Assembly: GCA_009760855.2 (NCBI GenBank) | Contig: WPIO01000014.1 | Span: 4,208,501 to 4,272,500 of the forward strand | Origin: Cristatella mucedo | Lineage: Eukaryota > Bryozoa > Phylactolaemata > Cristatellidae | Reading direction: 5' to 3' | DNA length: 64,000 nucleotides | Shown here: positions 35,713-47,282 of the stretch, in pieces | How the letters are laid out: each line of letters starts with the position of its first letter | Position numbering within the stretch: the stretch's first letter is position 1 | Made by a program: the position numbers and the translations under genes | Notes under the pieces: generated by a model | Database searches by the model: none | Told to the model about the DNA's origin: nothing | What the model saw: only the letters and a program-made list of their open reading frames with translations

Positions 35713-36820
35713 AAGTACCAGCTATATTTTAGCTCACATCAAAGCTATATGAGAAGAGAAATGAAGGGCTTTGAAGGTCCAGTGGCCATTATTTGCTGGC
35801 AGCCATTGGAAGTAGGCACCAGGGGCACCAAGACCATAGCTGCTGATGTTTACCTTGCAAACAAATACTCACTAAAATGTAGCTCCCAAAAAAGCCTCAC
35901 GGCTGCCTACGTGCTGCAACAATATGACACACATTCAACACTGAGTTGAGCCTTGGCTAATGATCGTTGAGAACCCCAATCCTATGTCTATCGACATGAA
36001 ATTGTTCAATGCACTAGCATGCCAATTTTAAGCGATGAGAAAAACAGCAGCTTTTCACAGTAGCAAAATCTTTCGATGCACAAACAGCATCAAAATTAAA
36101 AGCGCTTGGTTCCAAACTCAGAAGAACGGCCACACAGTTTTAAAGAGCACTTCAGCAAGCCACAAAACAGGCGAGTTTCAGAAGAGAAAACAACAATTTC
36201 AACCAATGCTGTAGAATGGGTGCCACAACATAGCTGTTACCTAAATTAACTGCATTTGCAAGAGACGGGCCCTAACATTTGTGCGACGAGTAAATATAAT
36301 CAAGCTGCACATAAAAAATTAATGCAACTTTCAGTCAGCCGGCAGAAAGGGCTAACATATCCACTGTACGTGGCGACATTTTGCTGCTCGGCCTACGACG
36401 TCAAGAATCGAAACGCTTACGCTCAAGCTGACTCACTGGAATGCCGTGAAGCAGTAAATTTGCAAATATTTTCAGGGCTTAAAAAGAGTCACATAAACAT
36501 ATTTCCCACGATTTCAACCTCAATCTAAGACTTTTGACATAAAACCATGCTAACGAGTAATTAAGCGCAGCGAGTTCTAGTCAGTTACGATCCAGCAGAT
36601 GTTGGTACAGCGGACCTAGTGAACTGTGCTAAGAGTGCGCAGCGGATGAGCAGTTCCGAAATAATCGCACGATGAATATATTAAAATGCTGCATCGATGT
36701 CGTACGAAGGTCATATATGCCACTTAGATGAGCTAAGCAAGCCCGCGGCTAGTCAACAATGAGATATACACTCACGTATCGCGCCGGGCTTGATTTGATA
36801 AAAACAAGACCATACAATTA
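35713..36820. other. Stretch with no recognised gene
   Basis: A plus frame at 36256-36528 resembles nothing known. No assignable repeat copy. Confidence 0.35.
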
Positions 36821-36826
36821 CTAGAC

Positions 36827-37240
36827 TTACCTAGGAGGATGATACTTCAGCAGAAAGTCCTTGTGAGGCTTGTATTCCTTGCTAGCTTGCAACTAACGCA
36901 GCAAGTCCAAAGCCATCCGAGGTGTAGGGAATCGGGTAGGCTGAAGCGCCTGATCGGAAGTTACAAGTCAGCACTTAACTTATTCGACTCGCTGTCATGA
37001 GTTATCTGAGATGAGGTCATTAAGTCGTGAACATTAAAACTTGAATCGAGTGGTGTAAGAGCCCTTCCTGATGAAGAGTCTCTCGAGTAGATATCTGAGC
37101 CAATAAAGAGCCCCGCTTCAGAAAGCTCTCTAAGTTGTGTACCGGGGCCAGAGATCTCGTAGGTTGAAACTAAACTTGTTATTCCAGCTCCGGTGAATCT
37201 TGCTTGCAATCGAGCCAATACTAGCTTAATTGGCGAGTTT
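36827..37240 (-). CDS. Possible small gene: two 3' exons, function unknown
   Basis: I do not recognise it. The minus frame from about 37230 to 36965 is open, and a gtaact donor there can be joined across an 83-bp intron to an acceptor at 36882 (gcaagctag), giving a C-terminal end KEYKPHKDFLLKYHPPR and a TAA at 36829-36827. The longer exon reads ISGPGTQLRELSEAGLFIGS and is Ser-rich towards its end. The open frame has a stop directly before it and no ATG near its beginning, so an upstream exon would be needed; the nearest GC-rich block is 37.8-38.4 kb. The acceptor has a poor pyrimidine tract. Treat as a candidate only. Confidence 0.25.
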
Positions 37241-37467
37241 TGGCACAGCTTTTTAGATATATTACGAATACATTTTAATGGAAACAATCATTCATCATTA
37301 AGAGGCTGCGGTTGAGAGCACTTGCCGAGGGACTTGTGACGCTTGTTAAATTTATACTACTCATTTACATGAAAAGTGCTCAATTTTCATATCGCTATGG
37401 TGGTTAAATTCTCTTTGGACATGAAAAGAGATTTTTAATTTTCTTTAATCTTAAGCCGCACTTCTGC

Positions 37468-37658
37468 GCCTGGCTAGACCAGCCGGTAGAGACATGGCAG
37501 AACGCTTAGATCCTGCTTTTCACGACCTCAACCCGAGGTCGTGGGTTCGAATCCTGCGGTGGGCGATCCTGTATCGCCACCGTAAGCGGTGGTGATAGCC
37601 GTAAAGGCTTTTCTGTTGCTATACAAAAACAGGCTGTTAAATCAGCTAGTATTTTATT
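37468..37658 (+). mobile_element. SINE family B, clearest copy
   Basis: A tRNA-derived head (tggctagaccagccggtaga; B box gggttcgaatcctgc at about 37543) is followed by hairpin 1 (37562-37578, arms GGCGAT/ATCGCC), hairpin 2 (37577-37592, arms CCACCG/CGGTGG) and a tail with ttgctatacaaaaacagg. No LINE tail of the family A type is present. Confidence 0.85.
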
Positions 37659-37799
37659 GTTGTTACGAGAAACAATTAGTATCCGTGACGCGCATGTTAC
37701 AAGGTTTTACAGCTGACTTACAAAGGCGAATATTTTGAAAAATCCGTAGTCGGAGAGCTGTAAAAAGACTTCAGTCATCTCTGAGGAGACCAAGTCAGT

Positions 37800-38430
37800 A
37801 CTGGGCGCTTGAGAACAGCTCCTCGGAGCCAATAGCTCCCGTCGGAGCCTGCTAGGCACATAGACCTCGAAGCAGCGCGCCTAAGGGGGGCCGCCCGGAG
37901 TAGGAGCCCACGCTGCCCCCTTTAAAATACGGGAGCCTCTCCGTTACCAAAAATATGAAAACCTTCTCTCGGAGCACACCGCCGCGACTCTTCGCAACGA
38001 ATACGCGACGCCGTTGCAAACGTGGCGTGCGCCTTCCACGTCCCGACAGAACTAGGCCGTTAACATGGCACTCGTGGCGATGCTAGTCTCAGCCGGCGCG
38101 CGCGACGGTTACTAGTGGCGCCTGAACTTTGTAGTGCGGCGAACGATGTTTAGGTGCTTCACAAACGCGCGTAGGCAGGCCGACAGTAGCGGGAACTCGT
38201 TAGCGACGGCTGTAGCTCAAGCGCTGGACGCATGTCCTTCGAAGCTCATAATAATCTTTCTTAACGACCCCTTGCTGCTCTGCGTGGTAGCTTGACTTGA
38301 CGTCGTACGGTGCGCCCACATACGGGCATAGCGTGCTCTCGCGGTCAATTGAGTTCGCATCGAGCTAAGGCCTGATCAAGCGGCAGGAGCGACGATAAAA
38401 ACCCGCCGCCGCCGCTAAAAACCTCGTGCA
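37800..38430. promoter_or_regulatory. CpG-rich block, possible promoter
   Basis: G+C and CpG density rise sharply over about 600 bp, comparable to the 3.1-4.0 kb block. No coding exon is evident. It could drive the minus-strand candidate at 36.8-37.2 kb or an upstream untranslated exon of SYS1; neither is shown by the sequence. Confidence 0.3.
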
Positions 38431-39585
38431 CAAATGGCAGCTTGTTGTCTAGATAGCAGAAGGTTCGGAATTCCGTCTTTTAAAAATATGGCTTTCAAAA
38501 AATTCTCTTCTACCAATTGCTATGTGCTTCTTTTTACTCAACAGCAAGCATACTAAACAGTACTAGCAACACGCTCTTAAGCTGTGCTGTATTTTGGCAC
38601 GTATCGCGACACGCAATTCTGGAACTCATATATACACCGTGGTGGGTCTCGCTGCAAGTGGCTGCAGCTAGTCGCCAGTACCAATACCTGGATGGCAGAC
38701 TGTGCTTCTATATCCTGCAGTAACTAACTGCTAGCCACGAGGTACTGCCAAGCAATTTCTGCACATCGAACCGACTTCAGCAGCATCTCTCTTGCATATA
38801 GGTCCCCTCCCTCGCTTGCACCAACTTGCTCACAGTCGACCCTCGTTTATCGCAGTTAATCAGTTCAAGACTCTACATTGATAAGTGAATTTCCGTGAAG
38901 TGGGATTCTTTATTTATAAATCAAATATTTTCGAAGTTAGAGCATAATTAAAACCCGTTCACTGCCCTGTAAATATTGTTATTAACATTATCTGAGCCTT
39001 CTGGAATGAAATAACACCCGTTCAGTAACCTTTACACTCGTATCACCCAATATATTAGTCTAAGTAACAGAAAATAAGACGTATTAGATGTTACAAATAT
39101 CGCATTATTATTATTGCACATTTAATGACACACACATAGTTTTATACACAACCACTAACCCTACGAAAATGGTGTAGTTTGTTCAATGATGAAGCGATGA
39201 AGATGAAGAGATGTACTGCACAGCAAAGAAGAGCAAGGTTGCTGCTCCTCTGAGGGCACGAACTCAGTAGCAGAGCCTTCGAGTGGTGCAGTACCTTGAG
39301 CAGGGCGTCTTTGTCTTCTTCCGCGTTCTATACGTACAGTAATTTTAGTTTTACTTATAATACATGGGTGTGTAATTGACTCCGAAAACCGAGTGCGAAC
39401 TCATCACTTTCACTAACTCGATCAATTTGTTAATGAATATACGCGTATTTGGAAAAACAGCGATAGAGTGAAGCAGCGGAAGTCACAGCGCGAAGCGGTG
39501 AGGGACGACTGTATACGACCTCCATGTCCTCCATTTTGCTATCGAACCATCCAGCTCCAGTGGTGTCCAGTCGTCTTACCGTTTA
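38430..39585. other. Stretch with no recognised gene
   Basis: A/T-rich sequence; the plus frame 38517-38723 has no support. Confidence 0.4.
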
Positions 39586-39589
39586 AATT

Positions 39590-40035
39590 GAACTTTTTTT
39601 ATCCGGCTTTCAGCTCGTAAGCACGGGAAGTCTGGAATTCGCTTTCTGCGTCCGTTACTACCTAGCTTGGCATCTAAGTCTCAGCTGAAGGCACATCTGT
39701 TCTGATCAGCTTTCCCAATGCCTCAATGAAGTTTTCTTTTTTGCTTCTCTGTGTATTGCATGCTTACCTATGCATGTATCGGTCAGTGCTCGTTATTAGG
39801 CAAAGGTCTTGCTAACCAGTGGCCTAGATTGTCTTCTTTGCTGATTTAGAAAGCTGTCCTGAGCGTACTGCTCGTTCGCTTATGAGTGCTTGTCTAAACA
39901 TGACACCGTGGATTTCATTAACCATTGGTTATTGCTTCTCCGGCCGGGAGTTGTAAAGCGCCAGGATAGGAATTTAGTATCTCTAAGCGCTAAATAGACT
40001 ACCTACTGCTTTTACTATAATTATTATTAAATTAA
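39590..40035 (+). mobile_element. LINE 3' fragment, second subfamily
   Basis: Starts in the ORF C-terminus (words for KSGIRFLRPLLPSL and SQLKAHLF), then a 3' UTR with attggttattgcttctccgg and gggagttgtaaagcgccagg, ending in ATT triplets at 40017-40030. Shares its 3' UTR type with the fragment at 29699-30290. Confidence 0.7.
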
Positions 40036-40039
40036 AGCA

Positions 40040-42235
40040 TCAGACGAGCCTTAGCGCGCTAACCATCCTGCTTGCAAATGCAATACAGAGCTGCCTGCTG
40101 TGTGACTCAAATCCGTTTGAGTCGTGGCGTGCGAACACTATTACCGAGGGGTTAAGACCAGCTACTGATAGTTCTTGATGCGCTCGAATTCTACTAGATA
40201 TAGAGCGGATTTTCGGATGCGAAATGGCTGATGCTGACCGTAAGTGGCAAGTGTAATCAATGTCAATCATTCTAAGGTGAACTAATTTTAAGCCACATTG
40301 CAAACTACACATCTCCGTCATAGTTTTTTGGCCTTCTCTTTGATGGTTATCCAATCGGAGTAGGTGAGGTGACATGCAATAGGTTCGGCTTTTCAAGTGC
40401 TACGAGCACATGTGCCGATGAGTGGTGCCGCCTCTGTTCTCTTGAAATCCATACGACGTACTTAGCCAGGACTAAGCCAAGTAGCTGACAGACGTAGACC
40501 TTTTAAGAGGCATCCACTTTAGAGGAAGGCTGGGACATTTCGGCGTCCATGCCGCCCAACATGCCCTGCGTCGGCCGGGAGAGGGGAAGCCCAGGCCTCT
40601 CTTAAAAGCAGCTGTATACCAAACTGAGCGTCTGGACGGCACAGTTTACTTTCATTGGTCAGTCGCTTCTCGAGCTGATAGTGACTTCAGTCTGTAAGCA
40701 GTTTTTTATATTGAAGGCTTTCTACATCAGTACCAATAGACAGCGATTTCGACAACATAAAACAAGATGACATGGTAGCATTCGTTCTATATTTAAAATT
40801 GCATCTTTTCATGCGAACTCAGTTTTATCTACAGTTTCTTAGAAGTCTTGGAGTGTTTTACAATTACCTCTGACTTGATGTTGTTTACCAGAAAGAAGGT
40901 CGCTGATTAAGACATCAGCTTGGCAAGCCCATCTAGAAGAAAGCGGCCTACCAAGGTGGCTTGTGACATGTACAAGCCTAGTGTGCGTTGCACGTGACGG
41001 CAAGGGCAAGTTCGAACGTAGGTCAATACAGCAACTGCACTTTATCATTTGTTACTGAATTTCCAAGACGCCCGTGGGAATGACTCTTGATAGCTTTGTG
41101 GGAGTGCCTGGTTTCTTTCTTGCCTCTGGCTGTGCCTGAGACATGGCAGTCTCGTACGTTTTTCTCCGATCCGTCCGTGTTCGGGCGTTGTAGAATGGAA
41201 CGGACTCCGGCTCCTCCATTAGCAGCTCGTTGTGCAGTCTTTCAAACTTCTCCCCTTCATCTTCGATCTAAAATGCAAATTCACAGCAGGCATGGCCAAA
41301 ACCACGTACCACGGTTTTCTCTACGGCCCAGCGCTCACGCAAGAAGCCCATGGCTCGAATCGGAATAAGAATTAACTGACACGGCTACTTCACTGTACAG
41401 AACAACGACCGGTGCGTGGCTGGAGAAAACAGCGTGCTTATCCTCTCGCGGTTTACAATCTCCTTGCCGATATCGTTGAATGCTGATGACTAGAGCGCTA
41501 AGCACTGTCTTTATCCTGGACGCAAATGTCCAGGATCTATTACGAACCCAGGGCTCAGCGACCGAATAGCCAGCGACTGAAAAGCAACATAAGTCTTGAC
41601 ACAATTACTCGCTAAAAGGTAGCATTATCGATTACCTTCAATTACACGGTCGCTCTTGACTAAGAATATGCAAGGTGGCGATTAGAGAAAATTTTTTTTA
41701 TTTCTAGATTTTTAACGAATGTTTTTAAATTTCAAAGCATCACTTGCTTCAGAGGCAGCTGAACGCCTGTATTTAGCCGAAAGCGTGAGATAGCCAACTG
41801 CTGAAACCTCTTTGTAAATTCAAGACTCGTCTCGTTACCATAGCACACTACTTTACAAAGCTCTGCAAAAAATAGCATTTGATGAGACTTCACTTGCTTG
41901 AGGAGGTCTTTGCCTGCTGCCCTTAGGCTAGAAAGGGTAAAACAGCAATTTATTGCTGTATCTTGAGGTACCAGCACCCTCCACATTGAAATAATTCCTA
42001 GTTGGACGTACGCCAGTCAGTTCGTCAACTTCATCCTGTGATGAATACCACGCATCTTATAAGCTCACAATCCTCTCCTAATTGAAAGGCTTGCTTACTG
42101 CTGTGCTAGGTTTGCTTTAGTTTTGTGTATTTTGCACAACACGGAATGATTCTACTACATGTGAAAATGCAAGCACGTACAAGGTACAATACAATTTGTA
42201 TTAATAATGAGATTTTTGAATAACATCATAATCTA
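40040..42235. other. Stretch with no recognised gene
   Basis: Open frames at minus 40040-40396, plus 41087-41368 and minus 41335-41604 match nothing I know and lack splice support; the last has no ATG. Confidence 0.35.
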
Positions 42236-42239
42236 ATGT

Positions 42240-42560
42240 CATGTAATATATCTCCGTCTGTAACTCCTCAAAGCCATAAAGACTAAATGAGTGCTACGCA
42301 GGAGAGTTTTGCATAGCGAACTCACAGCCTAAGCGGCTTTCAGTACGCATTCGGTAGCCAACATACTTCATCTAACGCAATAAAGAGAAATAGGAAAACA
42401 TAGCAGAGTCAGGAGAGAAGTTGAGGTAGTGAGTAGCATGGAAGTAGCAGCTCAGGATCGCTGGAAAGAATGAGTCATAGTCAGCAGCAGGAGAGTAGTG
42501 GTCGTTGCGTAAGAATTGTGGAAGCTAGTTCCACAGTCCTGCAGAGCTAAAGCTTCTGTC
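42240..42560 (-). repeat. Unclassified repeat family C, copy 2
   Basis: Inverted relative to 7700-7985. Shared words include acagcctaagcggctttc, agcagagtcaggagag, gttgaggtagtgag and catggaagtagcagctcagg. The match extends past the end of other copies to about 42540. Confidence 0.75.
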
Positions 42561-43230
42561 GCCAACGGTCTTTAAGCGGAGGAATTGAACAGAAAATGTA
42601 TTGTCCATACAGAACCCGAGGGCACGAGGAGGCTGAAACTGGTGCAGCAGCTCAGGTAGGTATGGAGGAGCCAAGCCGTAATACAACTAAATCTCCTTCT
42701 ATGCAATTTACACATGCGAGAAAGAAAGCAGACCAATAGGTTGCTATATACGTAATACCGTTTAATCCAGGGTGAGTAATATTTTAAAGAGTTTTCTAAA
42801 GCTTATTCAAAGTCTAAGAAAGTCCTAGTAAGCATATGAGGTTGTATGGAAATCTTAGAGCCTAGCATAAGTATGAAAAGAGCTGAGCAAGTTAGTGGCA
42901 AAGGATTTGTACTGAAGAAGAGCAGGAAGTGCCGAGCAACGCATAGAATAATGTCAGTGCTAGTGCCAAACAACAGTGGGTCATGGTCTGGGTCTTGCAA
43001 CTGAAAAGCACATCCTGCCAATAGCCTCTCAGCGACTGCATAGGATAGGTTATTCAATGTCCATAGGAGATATCATGCTCAAGGACGAATAATACTGCAG
43101 CATCTCAGGTAGAATTGCAAGGTTAAGCCAGGTTGCGAATTCGTTTCAGTGTAACTATAGCTGCTTCTTAGCAGCTTAAATATCTGGAACAGAAATCTGA
43201 TGATTTTTAAAACCTGTTTGATAGAAATCT
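42560..43230. other. Stretch with no recognised gene
   Basis: The minus frame at 42803-43057 has no support. Confidence 0.35.
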
Positions 43231-43231
43231 T

Positions 43232-43567
43232 TCAGATTGCTCTTACGAACTTGCCTGTGCCAGTAATATACACCAAATCGGTTGCAATATATTGGTCTTG
43301 TTCATTTAAAACTATAGCAACGGCACGCGTGCGTCGCCGAAAGAAACCACGGCCTCTAATAAAAATTTTGTAAATCAGAAAACTCGGAACAAAATATAAA
43401 ATAAAATTGATGAAAAATAAATAGGATGCTATTAAGACTGTAAAAGTCTTGGGAAATTCATTCGGCTTTGCTGTCGCTTCCGGAAATAAAAGCCGAGAGT
43501 AGCGGCCATGTGAAGACAGTGCTGACTGCCCAAGTACGTAAGTGCAACGACTTAGGAGAGGAAGCAT
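43232..43567 (-). CDS. Possible small membrane protein, 111 residues
   Basis: I do not recognise this. A complete ATG-to-stop frame on the minus strand has a short N-terminal region rich in Ser, Leu and Arg without acidic residues (MLPLLSRCTYVLGQSALSSH), which looks like a mitochondrial presequence. One strong hydrophobic segment follows at about residues 44-67 (VLIASYLFFINFILYFVPSF), then a cluster of Arg (FIRGRGFFRRRTR). No homologue, splice signal or poly(A) signal ties it to a transcript, and frames of this length occur by chance in DNA of this composition. Confidence 0.2.
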   Translation of the reverse strand: MLPLLSRCTYVLGQSALSSHGRYSRLLFPEATAKPNEFPKTFTVLIASYLFFINFILYFVPSFLIYKIFIRGRGFFRRRTRAVAIVLNEQDQYIATDLVYITGTGKFVRAI

Positions 43568-44421
43568 ATCTTCTCAGAGCACGTCGACTTCATAAGGTAA
43601 GCTGCGACTTACAAAAAGGGCTCTGGAGGTTTTACTCTCTACCCAGCGAAAGCCGCCGCGCGAAAATTCGCACACCTACAGAACGCCAATAGTTTCGCGA
43701 CCTATAAAGTGAATTATTTGCATAGTGTGCTATTGCAAGAGAACTATTAATGGATCAACATCATTCATGGGTTTTGTATTTGCTTAAGGTGCCTTGTCTT
43801 ATGCTACATTTATTTGAGAACCCTGCTACGTTAGCAAGCTAGAAAAGTAACTGGTTTGTGCTTCTATGCTATTCTATATTGTTCTATTCCGTTTTGCTAA
43901 AGGGGTAGAAGAATAATTAGTGGTGAGCTGCAGCGTCTGAAAAGAATATTGCATCGTAATTAGCAAACGCATTTACGAGCAAATAATTAAACCCCAAAAG
44001 CTCAATAGCCAGCAATGTTTTTAAATGAAGCACAACCATTAAATCTGTTAACGTTGATGTTTTCATAAGCAGCCTAAAAAAGAGTGTGCGTTTGTCTTTT
44101 CGCATTTGTGCTTCATAAGTTGCTTTTGGATAAAAATTAAACTTTTTTCTAGGTCTTACATCCTGTTATACTTTTTAGGACTTACTTCATTTTTTCCTTT
44201 GACCTTACATTTCTTAATTCTTTTTATGTCTTGATCTCTTTACCGCACCCAAGCACAGTTAGGGAACCCGAAAGCATCACAGAAAGTAGCTCTTCAAACT
44301 GAGTAGATTGGGTCGATTATATGACGAAGCTGCTCAGATAAAGAGTTCTCACGGCTCACTTAATTCTACGTCTAAATTAAAAAAGGCCAGCAAAGCAGCA
44401 TCAATGACAATAAAATAGGTT

Positions 44422-44547
44422 CTAGGGGAGACGCCAGACAGACCAAATATGTAGCTTGTACTCGACTTTCATTTTTTGGATTCTGCTATTAAAACTCGAT
44501 CCTCTGATAGCACGATACAAATCCAATTCTTCATTCAGCGGAGCTCG
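44422..44547 (-). CDS. KIF9: Weak candidate for the missing last KIF9 exon
   Basis: Exon 11 of KIF9 ends in phase 0 at a strong donor, so at least one more exon is expected on this side. Here a minus frame entered after an AAG acceptor in phase 0 encodes 41 residues and a TAG stop: an acidic start (RAPLNEELDLYRAI) and a basic helical part (SRIQKMKVEYKLH). In vertebrate KIF9 the last exon follows the residues VNR and has an acidic, then Lys-rich helical end, so order and character agree, as would a total of 783 residues against about 790. The pyrimidine tract is poor and identity is low. It may be chance. Confidence 0.25.
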   Translation of the reverse strand, partial: RAPLNEELDLYRAIRGSSFNSRIQKMKVEYKLHIWSVWRLP

Positions 44548-44767
44548 CTTACGATTTTTAAAATATCTGGTAGGTATTTTGAAGCAAATGCTACAGTGGC
44601 GGAAACCAGTCCAACTATTTCGGCAAACATACTGTGATGCGTTAAAATCTAGCACTCCTTTTAATCAGCTAAACAGCCCAGTCCAGAATTCCATCAGCTT
44701 TATTAGGACCTACTAGTGACAAGAAGCAAGTTCTGTATGTAGAAGAGAAATCTATGACTTTTGATTA

Positions 44768-45385
44768 GAGATAATAATAATAATAATAACGCATTTGTAT
44801 AGCTCCTTGAGAGGGCTTAGTCTCGTTCGCGGCGCTTTACATATACTGTAAAGAAAGCATGATCATTAGATTAGTGATAAGATGTGCAATGTCAACGAGC
44901 ATAATTTGGCTAGAGGTAACATGCACATAGTCATGATGTAAATATAGTTAGTGGTAGCATGCACCATGTCAGCGCGAATAAGCACACGAAGAACAAATGT
45001 GGTTGGTTAATTTAACAATCTACTTGTATAGTGGCAGAAGAGCCTTATTGGCTATCCCCTCCGCTTGCACTCGGAAATAAAGAGTTGTTCGCTGCAGAAT
45101 TCGAACCCGCGACCTTGGTCGGGAAGAGCGAGCACCTTACCTACTGGGCGAAGACTCAAATCACAAAGACCCACTAAATGCTTTGAGAAAAAGGTGCAGT
45201 TTTAGAGTTTTGACAGGTAGGTTAGAGCCAGAGAATGAAGGAACTTGATGGAATGCGAAGTGGATGTGGAAGAGTGGAAGATGGAAGCGAGTGATGGAAC
45301 CCCTTAAAGTCGATTCGCCGCTTGATTTGGGAGCCAGTACAGGTCAGCGAGAAGTAGTGTAGTGTCAGGGAACGAGTGCAGGGCA
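44768..45385 (-). mobile_element. LINE fragment split by a SINE
   Basis: Reverse ATT triplets (44770-44790), stem-loop tail (agctccttgagagggcttag, gcggcgctttacatatac), 3' UTR (gcacacgaagaacaaatg), then, beyond a SINE insertion at about 45003-45160, the ORF end (gacaggtaggttagagccag; cagtacaggtcagcgagaag). Degenerate. Confidence 0.7.
45005..45160 (-). mobile_element. SINE family B copy inserted in a LINE
   Basis: From the tail side: tggcagaagagccttattgg, hairpin remnants, then the head with ttcgaacccgcgaccttggt and gcgagcaccttacctactgg. LINE 3' UTR and LINE ORF sequence lie on either side. Confidence 0.75.
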
Positions 45386-45389
45386 GCGA

Positions 45390-46590
45390 TTTCACCTGTC
45401 AGTCGACAGGGCTGCACCAAGCCGACCGGTTACATGGCCGAAACGCGGGGAAAGGGGGAGCAGCAAAGATGCCGTGCGATGACTGGCTAAATTCTCTGAC
45501 TTCTACTTGTCGAAATTAGTTATGGAAATCAGTAGCTCGAACTTTTTGAACTTGCCGACCAGCAAATAAGGGCGGGTAGTAACAGGGTGAACACGTGCTG
45601 CTGGATATCTGTCTCTGCGAGGTATCGATGCAGTCAGGTGCTCTATTTACCTGATGTCCGATCCTTAAAACTAGCTCCGAGGAAGCTAGAAAACAGTCCT
45701 ACGCCATGTGCAAGAACTGCTTGCTCGCGACCTGTCATGCCTCAGGCTCACAAAACCTTAACTGCAAGTGGGGGTGTGCAAAGAACTTACAATGAGAATA
45801 ACAAAAATAGTGTCAGAACATCATTAGAAAATGAAAAAGCTGAAGCCGCATTGGCCTGTCCTGTAGTTGGCGTCATTGGGTAGTGATATCTGCAAGGGCC
45901 CTAATACTTTCTTGGTAAAGAAAATTGTGCATGATGCTTGCAAAGTTTATATGGGATAGTGATTCAGCCCCTGACCCTGACAGTGACAATATCATAAATC
46001 CATCATAGCATGGGCTGTGCGTAGAATGAAGCATTCAAGGATACAACTCTGAGTAGAAAATTACGCTAACGGTGTGAGAAAATTTCGAACGAAGATTTAT
46101 GTAGTGCCCACCCAGTTCAGATCAGGAGGAAAGAACCGAAGCAGTTAACTGAGTCACCAATGAGTGAGAACGTGGTATAATATAATGAACAATAAGGATG
46201 AAACTCTTGCAATTGCAAAGAGGAGACTAGTATTAGTTTGCCAATAGAAGAAATTCACACAAAGAGCAGCAGGACCATCGCGGAAGTTTGAAGGCAAGCA
46301 TTACCTAACAGCTTTAAGAGTCCTTACCACCACGGGAGGGTCGACTTTCATGACCGGCCGATTGAGATATGATTACAGCCAGTTCAGCACCAGGGGTAAT
46401 GGAAGCCAATAGACGAAGTCAGATGTTGAAGCAAGTCTTACGCATGGTTTACTGCGTCAAACACTCCCAGCTGTACGCAGCCAATTCCTCAGCTGTTTAA
46501 ATGGATAGTAACTTAAAGAGCCTAAATGCAGTACCTTGCAAATCCAGGCTTACTAAAAAGCATGAGAACTATCTGTATATTTTGAAAGAA
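45390..46590. other. Stretch with no recognised gene
   Basis: The plus frame 45587-45883 has no support. Would be intronic if the last KIF9 exon lies at 44.4 kb. Confidence 0.35.
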
Positions 46591-46594
46591 TATA

Positions 46595-46738
46595 CAATTC
46601 ATTTATATAGCGCCCCAAGAGAACTTAATCTCTATTCAGGCGCTTTACATATGCCTCGGGGCTCGAGCCTACGATCTCAGCGCCAGACCTTGGCCGGGGC
46701 GAGCGCCTTAACCGCTGGACCAATCCAGCTCATAATAA
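46595..46738 (-). mobile_element. SINE family A copy, reverse orientation
   Basis: Well preserved: tatagcgccccaagagaact, ctctattcaggcgctttaca, then the head (ggggctcgagcctacgatct, gcgccttaaccgctggacc). Confidence 0.85.
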
Positions 46739-47282
46739 CTAATATTGTAATCAAGGAAACTGTATGCAAATCCCCTGACTTATTTGTATTTAAAGTAAAG
46801 TTAAAATGTACTAACGTCGCAACTTTGCCAATGCAAATCCTCCTTAATGTGTTTCTATGTGTTGCATTTGTCAGTGTTATCCCCGTTACTAGGCGTATAT
46901 TTTCACTCGAGCCTACGCAAAGTGCTTAGAGAGCGTTTGGTTCTCTCGGGATTCAATGCAAATATTATAATATTATTATTTGCATTATTAAAAGAAATAT
47001 AAAATCTTGACAGGTAGCCCACACCTATCGAAGCACATTTGCACCAGTACATTTAAACTAGTAGCCCCATCAGGTTAGTTGTATCGTAGCATTACTCACT
47101 TGATGTATATAAAGGTGAATTTAATTGGCATACACAACCTGGTTCATTGGTGTAAAGATATACTAGCATAGAAGAGCAACTCTTAACAGAGACCAGAACC
47201 GAAACCAAAATGCTGGGAATACATAGATGTGAACTCATCACGAGGTAAAACACAAACCGAAATAGTTTTATTTTATACTTAC

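Noticed and set aside
36776-36788. 13-bp micro-exon next to the candidate ending at 36827
   Set aside because: It would need an intron of about 42 bp, shorter than any other intron supported here, and the frame already ends in a stop just past 36830.
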